DNA of 64,000 nt from Acidocella aromatica (GCF_014201825.1 NZ_JACHFJ010000010.1:1-64000), one strand, 5' to 3'; shown: positions 51,446 through 60,597, counted from the stretch's first letter. Numbers and translations are program-made. Notes: a model not told the origin generated them from the letters alone.

Positions 51446-52342
51446 ATGACCTATCGTATTGGCATCGACCTAGGCGGCACGAAAACCGAAATCCTCCTGC
51501 TGGACCCGCAAGGCCAGGAGCTGCTGCGCCGCCGCGCGCCAACCCCCCCGGGCTACGGCGCAGCCCTGGAGATGATGGCCGGATTGGTGCGCGAGGCCGA
51601 GGCCGAGGCCGGGGTGCGCGCCACCGTGGGGGTGGGCATACCGGGCTGCATCTCGCCCGCCACCGGGCTGGTGAAGAACGCCAATTCCAACGCGCTGAAC
51701 GGCCATCCGTTCGACAAGGATTTCGGCGCGCTGCTGGGGCGCGAGGTGCGCGTGGCCAACGATGCCAATTGCTTCACCCTCTCCGAGGCCACGGACGGCG
51801 TGGCGGCCGGGGGCGGCATCGTGTTCGGGCTGATCATCGGCACGGGCTGCGGCGGCGGCATTGTGGTGGATGGCAAGCTGCTGGAAGGGCGGCACCGCGT
51901 GGCCGGGGAGTTCGGCCATACCCCCCTGCCCTGGCCGCGCCCAGATGAAATGCCGCTGCGCCGCTGCTGGTGCGGGCAGGTGGGCTGCCTGGAGCTCTAT
52001 GTGGCGGGACCGGCCCTGGCCTTTGAGTGCGACGGACCCGGCGCGCGGGACGCCACCTCCATCCCCGCCCGCGCCGAAGCGGGTGAGGCCAAGGCCAAGG
52101 CCGCGCTGGAGATCCACGCCGAGCGCCTCGCCCGTGGGCTGGCGAGTATCACCAATGTGCTGGACCCGGATGCCATCGTGCTCGGCGGCGGGCTCTCGAA
52201 CCTGCCGCATCTCTATGAGGTGCTGCCCGAGCTGATGCGCCCTTACGTGTTCTCGGATGCGTTCCGCCCCAACATCGTCCGCGCCAAATATGGCGACTCC
52301 TCGGGCGTGCGCGGGGCGGCCTGGCTCTGGCCCGCCGTATAA
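51446..52342 (+). CDS. ROK-family sugar kinase (fructokinase-like)
   Basis: The protein has 298 aa. The N-terminal ATP-binding motif is IGIDLGGTKTEILLL, catalytic Asp is in VANDANCFTLSEA, and the ROK zinc site appears as GEFGHTPLPWP with CWCGQVGCLELYVAG. It resembles fructokinase/Mak or N-acetylglucosamine kinases; the exact hexose is not resolved. ATG at 51446 has AAGG at 5-nt spacing and was preferred to GTG at 51422. It is divergent from the TusA-like gene. Confidence 0.88.
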   Translation: MTYRIGIDLGGTKTEILLLDPQGQELLRRRAPTPPGYGAALEMMAGLVREAEAEAGVRATVGVGIPGCISPATGLVKNANSNALNGHPFDKDFGALLGREVRVANDANCFTLSEATDGVAAGGGIVFGLIIGTGCGGGIVVDGKLLEGRHRVAGEFGHTPLPWPRPDEMPLRRCWCGQVGCLELYVAGPALAFECDGPGARDATSIPARAEAGEAKAKAALEIHAERLARGLASITNVLDPDAIVLGGGLSNLPHLYEVLPELMRPYVFSDAFRPNIVRAKYGDSSGVRGAAWLWPAV

Positions 52343-52350
52343 GGGGCAAA

Positions 52351-52382
52351 CAAAAAGGCCGGGAGCTTGATGCCCCCGGCCC
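52351..52382 (-). terminator. Rho-independent terminator of the DUF3576 gene
   Basis: On the minus strand GGCCGGG and CCCGGCC form a GC-rich stem around an 11-nt loop and are followed by TTTTTGTTT. The stem begins about 10 nt after the DUF3576 stop at 52391. On the plus strand there is no T-run, so it is one-directional. Confidence 0.8.
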
Positions 52383-52390
52383 TTCGCGGA

Positions 52391-52924
52391 TTACTTGGAG
52401 TTCTTGTCGGCGGCCTGCAGGTCGGCCGCCTGGGCGAGGATGCGGTCCTCAAGCCCGCTGGCGACCGAGGGGTCCGCCGGGCTGTCCACCCACTGGCCGC
52501 CCTGGTTCACCTGGTGGAACACGCTCACCTGCACGGCATCGGCCGTGAGCTGGCGGCTCATGATATAAGCGTTGACCTTGAAACGCTCACCCGGCGAGGC
52601 TGGCGGCGTATACCAGTCGGTGATGATGACGCCGCCGAACGGATCGGCCGAGACCAGCGGCATGAAGGCGAGGGTGTTGAGCGTGGCGCGCCAGAGATAA
52701 GCGTTCACCTGAATCTGGCTAGCGCCGCCTCCACCGCCCGAGACACTGCCCCCCTTGCCGAAGGTGAAGAGAGAGGCGCCCTCGCCGGTCTGCCCCGGGG
52801 GCAGGCCGCTGGTTTCGGGGTTGTAATAGCTGGGCTGGCTGGTCTTAACGCCGCTGCATGCGGTCAGCGCCAGAGTTCCCATCAGCAACCCGGCGGGCAC
52901 GGTCATTTTTGTTAAGATCCGCAA
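52391..52924 (-). CDS. DUF3576-family outer-envelope lipoprotein
   Basis: The protein has 177 aa. The lipoprotein signal MRILTKMTVPAGLLMGTLAL ends at TAC, with Cys23 as the lipidated residue (LTACSG). The start is TTG at 52924: it has GGAGAG at 6-nt spacing and supplies the Arg/Lys n-region that the downstream ATG (52906) lacks. A Gly-rich linker (SGGGGGAS) precedes a conserved domain with NAYLWRATLNTLAFMPLVSA and DPFGGVIITDWY, typical of DUF3576. Function is unknown; related proteins are conserved in Alphaproteobacteria. A clear terminator follows. Confidence 0.82.
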   Translation of the reverse strand: MRILTKMTVPAGLLMGTLALTACSGVKTSQPSYYNPETSGLPPGQTGEGASLFTFGKGGSVSGGGGGASQIQVNAYLWRATLNTLAFMPLVSADPFGGVIITDWYTPPASPGERFKVNAYIMSRQLTADAVQVSVFHQVNQGGQWVDSPADPSVASGLEDRILAQAADLQAADKNSK

Positions 52925-53005
52925 ATCAGCTCTCCAAAACCCTAAAACTGCAAGTTCTTTAGCCTTGGCGCCAAGTTCCGCCAAGGGCCGCGCGGCGGCA
53001 GGCAT

Positions 53006-53034
53006 GAAAAAGGGTGGCGGTTTCCCGCCACCCT
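53006..53034 (-). terminator. Rho-independent terminator of the porin gene
   Basis: On the minus strand AGGGTGGCGG and CCGCCACCCT form a perfect 10-bp stem with a GAAA tetraloop, followed by TTTTTC. It lies about 30 nt after the porin stop codon and upstream of the DUF3576 start. Confidence 0.88.
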
Positions 53035-53064
53035 CTTCCGCAATGCAACCAATTGGTCAGGCGG

Positions 53065-54402
53065 TTACCACTTAAAGGTGCCGCCGGCGCTCACCATGTG
53101 CAGCTGCGTGTTGCCGTTCAGCAGGTTGGTGTTACCCGGCTGGTGGGAGTGAGCGTACATGTACTGCAGGTACAGGCTCAGATCACGGCCGATCACATAG
53201 TTGCCACCAACGGCCAGACCGTATTCGGACAGGGTGCGGGCTTCCTTGCCAGCCATGGTCGGGTTGTAGTTACCGGCGGTCTGGGCATCGAAGAAGCTGG
53301 CACCGAGCACATACGGACCAACCACATAGTTGCCGCCGACGATGTAGGTCAGAGCGTTACGCGCGCCGATCGGCTTCGCCGCGTAACCATCCAGGGTCTG
53401 GCCCCATTTCACGTTGGCGCCGAGGGTGACGGCGTCGCTATCGAGGAACAGGCCCTTATAGGTGGTCTGCACGCCAACCTGCATGACCTGCAGTTCGTTG
53501 AGGAAGTAGCCAGCCGTGCTGCTGGTGTAAGCACCGCCGGTATAATTAACCGGAGCGCCCTGCAGGTACGAAACGGAGATCTTGTTGGCAAAGCCATCCA
53601 GCGACACCGCATACGAAGCGGAGACGTCGAACGTGTTGCGGCGCTCGACAGCCAGATTGGTGCCGGCGAAGGTGCCGCTATAGGAGGTCAGGCCAGCACA
53701 GGTTGCATACCCAGCAGTGCCGCCGCCGCAATAGCTGCCATAGCCCTGCTTCAGACCGTTGCTGTTCGGCTCATAAGACGCCATCATGCTGAACTTGCCG
53801 CCCAGATAAGGCTCGTCGAAGGCCGGGGAGATCAGCACGACCTTGTTGGTGCCATAAAGCGCGCCCTGGTCGGCATAGGCGAACTCACCCACCTGCGCGC
53901 GGGTCGGGATCACATAGTACGGCACGGTATCGGGACCGGCGAACTGGTTGCCGTCACCGAACTGCTCGATCACGCCGACCTGCGACAGGGTGAAGGCGCC
54001 ATCGGTCTGGCCGATGCGGACATAGCCGTAATCCGGCATGCCAATATAGCCATAAGCGCGGCGGACATACAGGCTGCCGACGTTGTTGTTGACACCCTTA
54101 TTCGCGGGGGTGAAGGCGGTACGCGTCTCAACCTGCACACCGTAGGCGATACCGTTAACGGTCATCGCGTCGAACCCCGGATAGAGGCGGAATTCGCCGT
54201 TGCCGGTCACGGGGTTCAGCTTGCTGCCACCATAGTTGTTAAAGGTGGAACCGAATTCGTTCATACCGGCCTGGAAATAGCCGTTCAGGTGAACAAGGAT
54301 GGTGCCGGGAGCGACAGGCTTCACCGGCTGGGCGTTCGCATTCCCGGCCGCGGCGAGCAGCGTGCCCATCGAGGCCGCAGTGGCCAGAAGGATTTTGCGC
54401 AT
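53065..54402 (-). CDS. Outer-membrane porin
   Basis: The protein has 445 aa. A signal peptide (MRKILLATAASMGTLLAAAG, then NANA) precedes a long domain of alternating beta strands with many Gly/Tyr/Asn and ends in FKW, the aromatic C-terminus of barrel proteins. It resembles Acetobacteraceae general porins. Specificity is unknown. ATG at 54402 is 9 nt from AAGGAG; ATG at 54411 lies too close to that site. It has its own terminator downstream, and a 290-nt upstream region with an inverted-repeat cluster. High expression is likely. Confidence 0.88.
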   Translation of the reverse strand: MRKILLATAASMGTLLAAAGNANAQPVKPVAPGTILVHLNGYFQAGMNEFGSTFNNYGGSKLNPVTGNGEFRLYPGFDAMTVNGIAYGVQVETRTAFTPANKGVNNNVGSLYVRRAYGYIGMPDYGYVRIGQTDGAFTLSQVGVIEQFGDGNQFAGPDTVPYYVIPTRAQVGEFAYADQGALYGTNKVVLISPAFDEPYLGGKFSMMASYEPNSNGLKQGYGSYCGGGTAGYATCAGLTSYSGTFAGTNLAVERRNTFDVSASYAVSLDGFANKISVSYLQGAPVNYTGGAYTSSTAGYFLNELQVMQVGVQTTYKGLFLDSDAVTLGANVKWGQTLDGYAAKPIGARNALTYIVGGNYVVGPYVLGASFFDAQTAGNYNPTMAGKEARTLSEYGLAVGGNYVIGRDLSLYLQYMYAHSHQPGNTNLLNGNTQLHMVSAGGTFKW

Positions 54403-54655
54403 AAACTTCATCTCCTTTTTTACCAGCAATGCCGGTAGAATTGGTGGTGTAAGAGCCTTCCGGCCCCCAGAACTCAGAGCACCCAGGCATACGCCCCAAG
54501 CGTTCGCCCGCCTTAAAACCGCATCCTTCCACGCAAGCAATGCAGGTTTAAGAATTCTTCAGAAAACCGCAGGAGGTGTGGCAAACACGCCACAACTATA
54601 TTTCATTAGTATGAAATCTGCCGCACGAAAATTGGCGGCCTACCTATAACTATGA

Positions 54656-54689
54656 CAATATTGTGACGATTCATCAAATTGTCACAATA
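54656..54689. promoter_or_regulatory. Inverted-repeat cluster upstream of the porin
   Basis: TATTGTGAC (54659-54667) and GTCACAATA (54681-54689) form a perfect 9-bp inverted repeat with a 13-nt spacer. Each arm is also part of a smaller symmetric element: ACAATATTGT (54656-54665) and ATTGTCACAAT (54678-54688). The site is about 255 nt before the porin start, in AT-rich DNA, after the 3' end of the thiE-like gene. The rest of the 291-nt gap (54403-54693) shows nothing else. A repressor or activator operator for the porin is inferred. Confidence 0.45.
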
Positions 54690-54693
54690 CTTC

Positions 54694-55323
54694 TTATATA
54701 GGCTTATGAATAACCTTTGGCACACCGTTTTCCGCAGCTTGAGGCGTTACGGAAAACAAGGCCTCGATTGCCCCCGCACCGGCACAGGAACGCCCCAGGG
54801 CACGGATCGTGGCGCCATTAATTCCCCCCAATGCAAATGGAGTTATCGGACGAACCAAACAAGCTAAACGGTGCCAGCCACGGCTGCCGAGCACTTCAGC
54901 CCCCGGATGGCTCGCCGTTAAAAAAACGGGAGAGATGAAAACGGCGTCCACTCCCGCCCGGCGGGCACGCACGGCCTGGACGGCATTGTGGACGGAGGCG
55001 GTGCGGAGTCCCGGCGGCCTGATCCACCCGGTTTGGCGCCCACCGCGCAGATGCAGCCCCGCCCCCAAAGCCGCCGCCAGCCGGGGATCACCCGCCACCA
55101 CCAGTGCCAGCCGCCGCGCGCGGCACAGCCTTGCCACCTGTTTGCCCAAGGTCAGGCGGCTGGGTGCGTCGTCATGCCGGAACACCACGCCGCACAGCCC
55201 CGGTGGCAACCGCGCGATCACGGCCAGCGGGTCCGGGGCGCGGAGGGAGTCGGTGAAAAACCACAGCGGCGGCAGCTCGTGGCGCTTTACCGAGCGGGCC
55301 CAGGCGATTAACCGTGAATCCAT
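54694..55323 (-). CDS. Thiamine-phosphate-synthase-like protein (ThiE/TenI fold)
   Basis: The protein has 209 aa with a TIM-barrel ThiE/TenI pattern: LPPLWFFTDSLRAPDPLAVI near the N-terminus, GAGLHLRGG, AVFISPVFLTASHPGAEVLG and the phosphate-binding FALGGINGAT. ThiE joins HMP-PP and THZ-P to thiamine phosphate. Several ThiE active-site residues are not obvious, so a TenI-like or unrelated role is possible. The ATG (55321-55323) overlaps the yggS ATG (55322-55324) in the palindrome CATG, so the two genes are divergent with no gap at all. Confidence 0.7.
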   Translation of the reverse strand: MDSRLIAWARSVKRHELPPLWFFTDSLRAPDPLAVIARLPPGLCGVVFRHDDAPSRLTLGKQVARLCRARRLALVVAGDPRLAAALGAGLHLRGGRQTGWIRPPGLRTASVHNAVQAVRARRAGVDAVFISPVFLTASHPGAEVLGSRGWHRLACLVRPITPFALGGINGATIRALGRSCAGAGAIEALFSVTPQAAENGVPKVIHKPI

Positions 55324-55990
55324 GACCGACCCTAGCGCGATTGCCGCCAATCTTGGAACCGTGCGCGCCCATATCGCCGCCGCCGCCCGCAAGGCCGGGC
55401 GGGACCCGGCGGAGATCACGCTGATCGCGGTGAGCAAAACCCACCCCAAGGACGCCGTGCTGGCCGCCATGGCCGCCGGGCAAACCGTGTTCGGCGAGAA
55501 CCGGGTGCAGGAGGCGGAGGAGAAATTCCCCCTCCCCGGCGCCAAGCTGCACCTCATCGGCGGATTGCAGACCAACAAGGCCGCCCAGGCCGTGCGCCTG
55601 GCCGACAGTATCGACAGCCTGGACCGGGTGAAGCTGGCCGATGCCATCGAGCACGCCGCCCAAGCCGAGGGCCGCCTGCCCGAGTTGCTGGTGCAGGTGA
55701 ATATCGGCGACGAGCCGCAGAAATCCGGCGTGCCGACCGCCGAGGCCGATGCCTTCATCCGCGCCATGCGCGCGCGTTTCAAGGAGAAGCTGACCGGGCT
55801 GATGTGCATCCCGCCCGTGGAGGTGGACCCGCTGCCCTACTTCAAGCGCCTCGCCGCCATGGCAGACGAACACGGACTGGCCGTGCGCTCGATGGGCATG
55901 TCCGCGGATTACGAGGCGGCCATCGCCGCCGGGGCCACGCATATCCGTGTCGGCACCGCGATTTTCGGCGCGCGGGAAGCGCCCGTCTAA
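55322..55990 (+). CDS. yggS: Pyridoxal-phosphate homeostasis protein (YggS/PLPBP family)
   Basis: The protein has 222 aa. It has the PLP-binding lysine in LIAVSKTHPKDAVLAAM (Lys near residue 40), GENRVQEAEEKF, LHLIGGLQTNKA, VQVNIGDEPQKSGV, LTGLMCIPP and RSMGMSADYEAAIAAGATHIR. YggS proteins bind PLP without known catalysis and keep vitamin B6 and amino acid pools balanced. The ATG overlaps the start codon of the divergent ThiE-like gene. No ribosome binding site is evident. mreC follows after about 125 nt. Confidence 0.93.
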   Translation: MTDPSAIAANLGTVRAHIAAAARKAGRDPAEITLIAVSKTHPKDAVLAAMAAGQTVFGENRVQEAEEKFPLPGAKLHLIGGLQTNKAAQAVRLADSIDSLDRVKLADAIEHAAQAEGRLPELLVQVNIGDEPQKSGVPTAEADAFIRAMRARFKEKLTGLMCIPPVEVDPLPYFKRLAAMADEHGLAVRSMGMSADYEAAIAAGATHIRVGTAIFGAREAPV

Positions 55991-56114
55991 CACCCGGATT
56001 ATCAAATAATTCTCAAGGTGAAAGCCTGAATCTCACGATTCCGGGCTGGGCGTGGCGGTGGTTTCGCTGTATCTGCGTGGCCCTAATCTTTCAGGTTTTG
56101 GAGATGCTCTTCCG

Positions 56115-57011
56115 GTGATCAGATTATCGGTCCCGTTCCGTCAGGCATTGTCCCGCCTCAGCTTCCCGCTCATGCTGGCCGCCTCGCTCGGCACGGTGTT
56201 GATCGGCCGCGCGGACCCCAATGTCTCCGACCGCGTGCGCGCCGGGATCGACGATCTGCTGGCCCCGCTTTACCACGCCGTTTCCGGCCCGATTCAGGCC
56301 GCCGAGCACGGCACGGGCGCCATCGGCCATCTCTTCGCGCTGAGCCAGGAGAACGCGCAGCTGCGCGAGCAGAACGCCGAGCTGCTGCAATGGCAGGAGG
56401 TGGCGATGGCGCTACAGGCCCAAAACAACGCGCTGAAGGCGTCGCTGAACTACGTGCCCTCGCCCACGCCGCAATTCTCCACCGGCGAGGTGGCGGCGGA
56501 TCTGGGCGGGGTATATGCGCGCTCGGTGCTGGTGCTGGTGCCGCCCGCGGACGGCAACACACAAAGCCTGGTGGGCGCGGTGGCCATGGATGGCCGCGGC
56601 GTCGCCGGGCGTGTGGTGGAGGCGGGCGAACGCTCGGCCCGCGTGTTGCTCATCACCGACATCAATAGCCGCATACCCGTGGCGCTCGGGGCCAGCGGCG
56701 CTCCGGCGCTGATGGCGGGCAATAACGGGCCCGACCCATCGCTGCTCTATTGGGCGCCGGGCCAGCCCCCCGCCGAGGGCGCGATGGTCCTTACCTCCGC
56801 GCAAGGCGGGGCGTTTCCGCCCGGCCTGCCGGTGGGCGTCGTGCATTACGATGCGCAGAACAACCCGGTGGTGCTGCCGCTCGCCAGCCTCGACGCGCTG
56901 CGCCTGCTGCGGCTGTTCAGCTACCCGGACAATCTGCCCGAGCTGACGCCGATCCCACACACCAAGCCTGACTCCAAACCTGCCGCGAAAGCGCATTCGC
57001 GGAAACACTGA
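56115..57011 (+). CDS. mreC: Rod shape-determining protein MreC
   Basis: The protein has 298 aa. A membrane anchor lies at about residues 15-34, then a coiled coil (about 65-110, LSQENAQLREQNAELLQWQE) and the beta-rich MreC domain (GRGVAGRVVEAGERSARVLL, DINSRIPVALG). MreC organises the elongasome from the periplasm. GTG at 56115 opens the family-like VIRLSVPFRQALSRL and was preferred to an ATG 21 codons upstream. The C-terminus is Lys/Pro-rich. No mreB precedes it in this window. mreD follows after 3 nt. Confidence 0.92.
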   Translation: MIRLSVPFRQALSRLSFPLMLAASLGTVLIGRADPNVSDRVRAGIDDLLAPLYHAVSGPIQAAEHGTGAIGHLFALSQENAQLREQNAELLQWQEVAMALQAQNNALKASLNYVPSPTPQFSTGEVAADLGGVYARSVLVLVPPADGNTQSLVGAVAMDGRGVAGRVVEAGERSARVLLITDINSRIPVALGASGAPALMAGNNGPDPSLLYWAPGQPPAEGAMVLTSAQGGAFPPGLPVGVVHYDAQNNPVVLPLASLDALRLLRLFSYPDNLPELTPIPHTKPDSKPAAKAHSRKH

Positions 57012-57014
57012 CCC

Positions 57015-57560
57015 ATGGTGCAAGGCCCCGCCCTGCGCCGCCCGCTCACGTTATGGCGGCGGCTCGATACCGCGTCCCGCTGGGCGTTCCCCGGCTTCAT
57101 GCTGGTGCTGGGGCTCATCGTCATCGGCATGCCGTTCGGCCTGCCCAATCAGGCGGCGCTGCGCCCGGTCTATGCCATGGCCTGCGTGTATTTCTGGTCG
57201 CTTTACCGCCCGGCCTCACTGCCCACCCCGCTCGTGGCCCTGTGCGGCGTACTGCTGGACCTGCTCGGCCTCTCGCCGCTCGGGCTCTGGGCCGTGATCC
57301 TGCTGCTGCTGCAACTCGCCACCATCGCGGCGCGGCGGCGCTTGGCCCCGGCACGGTTCATCGTCACCTGGGGGGCCTTTACCGGCTTCGCCATCATCGC
57401 CGCCGGGCTGGCCTGGGCCGCGCAATCGCTGCTGGAGCTGCGCCTGCTGCCCGCAACACCCGTGCTGTGGGAGAGTCTGTTCGCCGCCGGGCTGTATCCG
57501 CTGCTGGCAAGGCTGCTGATCCGCGCTCACCGCACCGCCGCCGCCGTGGAGCTGGCATGA
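57015..57560 (+). CDS. mreD: Rod shape-determining protein MreD
   Basis: The protein has 181 aa with five membrane segments, the usual MreD layout; PASLPTPLVALCGVLLDLLG matches its second to third segments. MreD is an inner-membrane partner of MreC and PBP2. Sequence conservation is low, and the position between mreC and mrdA supports the call. Its stop overlaps the mrdA start (ATGA). Confidence 0.88.
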   Translation: MVQGPALRRPLTLWRRLDTASRWAFPGFMLVLGLIVIGMPFGLPNQAALRPVYAMACVYFWSLYRPASLPTPLVALCGVLLDLLGLSPLGLWAVILLLLQLATIAARRRLAPARFIVTWGAFTGFAIIAAGLAWAAQSLLELRLLPATPVLWESLFAAGLYPLLARLLIRAHRTAAAVELA

Positions 57561-59440
57561 GGCGCGCCGCCAAGGACCGCTCGGCCTTCAGCCGCCGCGC
57601 GCTGCTCATCGGCGCGGGACAGGGCGCGGTGTTCGCGGGCATCGCGGGCAAGCTATACAACCTGCAGGTCACGCAGCACGGCAAATACGCCCTGCTGGCC
57701 GAGCAAAACTCCATCTCCGAGCGGCTGGTCGCGCCCGAGCGCGGGCTGATCACGGACCGGTTCGGCACCATCCTGGCCGGGAACCAACAGCACTGGCGCG
57801 CACTGTTCATGCAGGCCTTAGCCCCGGAGCCGCAGGCGGTGCTGGAGAATTTCTACAAGCTGGTCCCGCTCTCGGACGATGAGAAGGCCCGCATAACCCA
57901 GGATCTCCAGGACCGCCCCGGCTATATCCCGGTGCTGCTGAAGGACTGGCTGGACTGGCCGGACATGGCGGCGATAGAGGTGAACACCCCCAATTTGCCG
58001 GGGATCGTGGTCGAGGCCGGAGCCTCGCGCATCTACCCGCTGGGGCCCACGGCGGCGCATGTGGTCGGCTATGTCGGCCGCCCGAACCAGAACGAGGCCA
58101 AAACCGACCCGGTACTTTCTTTGCCCGGAATGCGCGTGGGCCGCACCGGGGCCGAGGACGCGCAGGACGGCCCGCTGCGCGGCGCCCCCGGCTTCGTGCA
58201 GACGGAAACCAACGTGCATGGCGAGGTGGTGCGCGAGGTGGCGCATGACAACGGCACGCCAGGCCAGACGGTAACGCTCGGCCTGGATGCTGGTTTACAG
58301 AACCTCGCCGTGCAGGGCTTGGCCGGCAATGCCGGGGCGGTGGTGATGCTGGACGCCACCAATGGCGAGATCCTGGCCATGGCCAGCACCCCGGCCTTCG
58401 ACCCCGCGCTGTTCGACAGGGGCGTGCCCTCCGCCACCTGGGCGGGCTGGATGGCCGATGCCAAGCACCCGTTGCAGAACAAGGCGACCTCCGGCCTGTT
58501 TGCCCCCGGCTCCACCTTCAAGCCCACCGTGGCGCTGGCGGCGATGAAGGCGGGCCTGTTGAGCGCCGACACCATCCTCACCTGCCCTGGCTCCTTCACT
58601 CTCGGCAACCATGTGTTCTGGTGCGACAACCACGTCGCCCACGGCTCCATCAACGTGACCCAGGCGCTCACCGTGAGCTGCGACGTGTTCTTCTATCAGG
58701 TCGCGCTGATGGCCGGCATCGACAAAATCGCCGACATGGCGGCAACGCTCGGTCTGGGCACGGATCTCGGGGCCGATCTGCCGCATGTCTCCCCCGGCCT
58801 CGTGCCCACGCTGGAATGGGCGCGGTCCAAGAACATCCATTGGGCCCAGGGCAATACCGTGGTGCAAGGCATCGGCCAGGGCTACACCCAGCTCACCCCG
58901 CTGGCGCTGGCCACCATGATGGCGCGCATCGCCACCGGCACCGCCGTGGGGCCGCATATCACCCGCCGCGTGGGCGGGGTGCTGCAAACCGGCGCCGCCC
59001 CCACCGACTGGCCAGCCCTGAACGTGGACGACCGGGATCTCGCCACCATCCGCCAGGCGATGTTCGACGTGGTGAACACGCCGCGAGGCACGGCCTATGC
59101 CTCGCGCCTGCAACTGCCCAACGCGCAGATGGCAGGCAAGACCGGCACCGCCCAGGTGCACAACAACAGCGCCGCCGAGAAGCAGAAGAACTTCAACGAC
59201 ATGACCATGGCCTGGGAGCAGCGCCCGAACGCGCTGTTCATTGGCTTCGCGCCGTATGACAACCCGCGTTACGCCATCGCCGTGGTGGTGGAGCATGGAA
59301 ATTTCGGCGCGCAGGCCGCCGCGCCCATCGCCCAGGCGATGATGACTTACGCCATCCAGCACGACCCATCCGGGCGCGACACGCCGCTGACCCAGCCGCT
59401 GCAATCCACCACCCCCGCACTGCCGGTGAACAACACATGA
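57557..59440 (+). CDS. mrdA: Penicillin-binding protein 2 (peptidoglycan transpeptidase)
   Basis: The protein has 627 aa. One N-terminal membrane segment (about residues 15-32) is followed by a pedestal/dimer domain and a transpeptidase. The active-site motifs are SxxK at Ser319-Lys322 (APGSTFKP), SxD in SCDVFFYQ, and KTG at Lys528 (MAGKTGTAQ). It crosslinks peptidoglycan during elongation with RodA. ATG at 57557 overlaps the mreD stop, and the stop overlaps rodA (ATGA). Confidence 0.95.
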   Translation: MRRAAKDRSAFSRRALLIGAGQGAVFAGIAGKLYNLQVTQHGKYALLAEQNSISERLVAPERGLITDRFGTILAGNQQHWRALFMQALAPEPQAVLENFYKLVPLSDDEKARITQDLQDRPGYIPVLLKDWLDWPDMAAIEVNTPNLPGIVVEAGASRIYPLGPTAAHVVGYVGRPNQNEAKTDPVLSLPGMRVGRTGAEDAQDGPLRGAPGFVQTETNVHGEVVREVAHDNGTPGQTVTLGLDAGLQNLAVQGLAGNAGAVVMLDATNGEILAMASTPAFDPALFDRGVPSATWAGWMADAKHPLQNKATSGLFAPGSTFKPTVALAAMKAGLLSADTILTCPGSFTLGNHVFWCDNHVAHGSINVTQALTVSCDVFFYQVALMAGIDKIADMAATLGLGTDLGADLPHVSPGLVPTLEWARSKNIHWAQGNTVVQGIGQGYTQLTPLALATMMARIATGTAVGPHITRRVGGVLQTGAAPTDWPALNVDDRDLATIRQAMFDVVNTPRGTAYASRLQLPNAQMAGKTGTAQVHNNSAAEKQKNFNDMTMAWEQRPNALFIGFAPYDNPRYAIAVVVEHGNFGAQAAAPIAQAMMTYAIQHDPSGRDTPLTQPLQSTTPALPVNNT

Positions 59441-60597
59441 TGCTGGATAACAGCCTCGCCTTGCGCCGCCCCTTCCGCGACCGCTCCTTCGGCGTGGTGC
59501 GCAAGCTCGCGCGCGTGAACTGGCTGTTCGTGCTCTGCGTCTGCCTGCTCGCGGGCGTGGGGTACACGGCGCTGTACTCCGCCGCGGGGGGTAGCCCGCA
59601 ACCTTACGCGCAGAGCCAGATCATCCGCTTCTTCGGCATGCTGGTGATGATGCTCGGCATCGCCATGGTGGATATCCGGTTCATCGCCAAGCTCTCCTGG
59701 CCGGCCTATGGCGTTGGCATATTGCTGCTGGTGGTGGTGATGCTGGCGGGGCATACCGGGCTGGGGGCCAAGCGCTGGATCGATCTCGGGCCGATCGAGA
59801 TCCAGCCGAGCGAACTGATGAAGCTCTTCCTGGCCATGGCGCTGGCCTCCTATTTCCAGCGCGCCACGCCGGAGCAAACCGGCAGCCTGCTCTACGTGGC
59901 CCCCATGGCCCTGGCGGTGCTCATCCCCGTCGGGCTGATTCTGAAGGAGCCGAATCTCGGCACGGCGGTGATCACCGGCACCATCGGGGCGATGGTGATG
60001 CTGGGGGCCGGAGTGCGCTGGTGGTGGTTCGCCATCATCGTCGCCATCATCGCGGTCTCCGCCCCGGTGCTGTACCACCATCTGCACGACTACCAAAAAG
60101 CCCGCATCGACACCTTCCTCAACCCCGGCGCGGACCCGCTGGGGGCGGGGTACAACATCATTCAGAGCAAGATCGCGCTGGGCTCGGGTGGATTCTTCGG
60201 CCAGGGCTATCTGCACGGCACGCAGAACCAGCTCAACTTCCTACCCGAGAAGCAGACGGATTTTGTCTTCACCATCATCGCCGAGGAGTTCGGCTATCTC
60301 GGAAGCCTTGCGGTGCTGGGGCTGCTGTTTTCCATCGTGGCGCTGGCGCTCTACACCGCCGTTACCTGCTCGCACGCCTATGGGCGGCTGGTGGCGCTGG
60401 GCATCGGCACCAATTTCTTCCTGTACTGCTTCGTCAACCTCTCCATGGTGATGGGCCTCATCCCCGTGGGCGGCGTTCCCATCCCGCTCATCTCCTATGG
60501 TGGCTCGGCGCTTACCGCCGTGATGCTCGGCTTTGGCGTGCTGCAATCCATCCATGTCCACCGCGACGTGACCTTCGCCTCGCCTGACGATCTGTAA
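59437..60597 (+). CDS. rodA: Rod shape-determining protein RodA (SEDS glycosyltransferase)
   Basis: The protein has 386 aa with about ten membrane segments. SEDS hallmarks are GAKRWIDLGPIEIQPSELMK, GYNIIQSKIALGSGGFFGQG, FLPEKQTDFVFTIIAEEFG and the C-terminal IPVGGVPIPLISYGGSAL. RodA polymerises lipid II into glycan strands with PBP2. It overlaps mrdA (ATGA), and its stop overlaps the murI start (TAATG). Confidence 0.96.
   Translation: MMLDNSLALRRPFRDRSFGVVRKLARVNWLFVLCVCLLAGVGYTALYSAAGGSPQPYAQSQIIRFFGMLVMMLGIAMVDIRFIAKLSWPAYGVGILLLVVVMLAGHTGLGAKRWIDLGPIEIQPSELMKLFLAMALASYFQRATPEQTGSLLYVAPMALAVLIPVGLILKEPNLGTAVITGTIGAMVMLGAGVRWWWFAIIVAIIAVSAPVLYHHLHDYQKARIDTFLNPGADPLGAGYNIIQSKIALGSGGFFGQGYLHGTQNQLNFLPEKQTDFVFTIIAEEFGYLGSLAVLGLLFSIVALALYTAVTCSHAYGRLVALGIGTNFFLYCFVNLSMVMGLIPVGGVPIPLISYGGSALTAVMLGFGVLQSIHVHRDVTFASPDDL

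Noticed and set aside
53014-54438. Long plus-strand open frame opposite the porin
   Set aside because: The porin has a signal peptide, ribosome binding site, terminator and C-terminal aromatic residue; the opposite frame has none.
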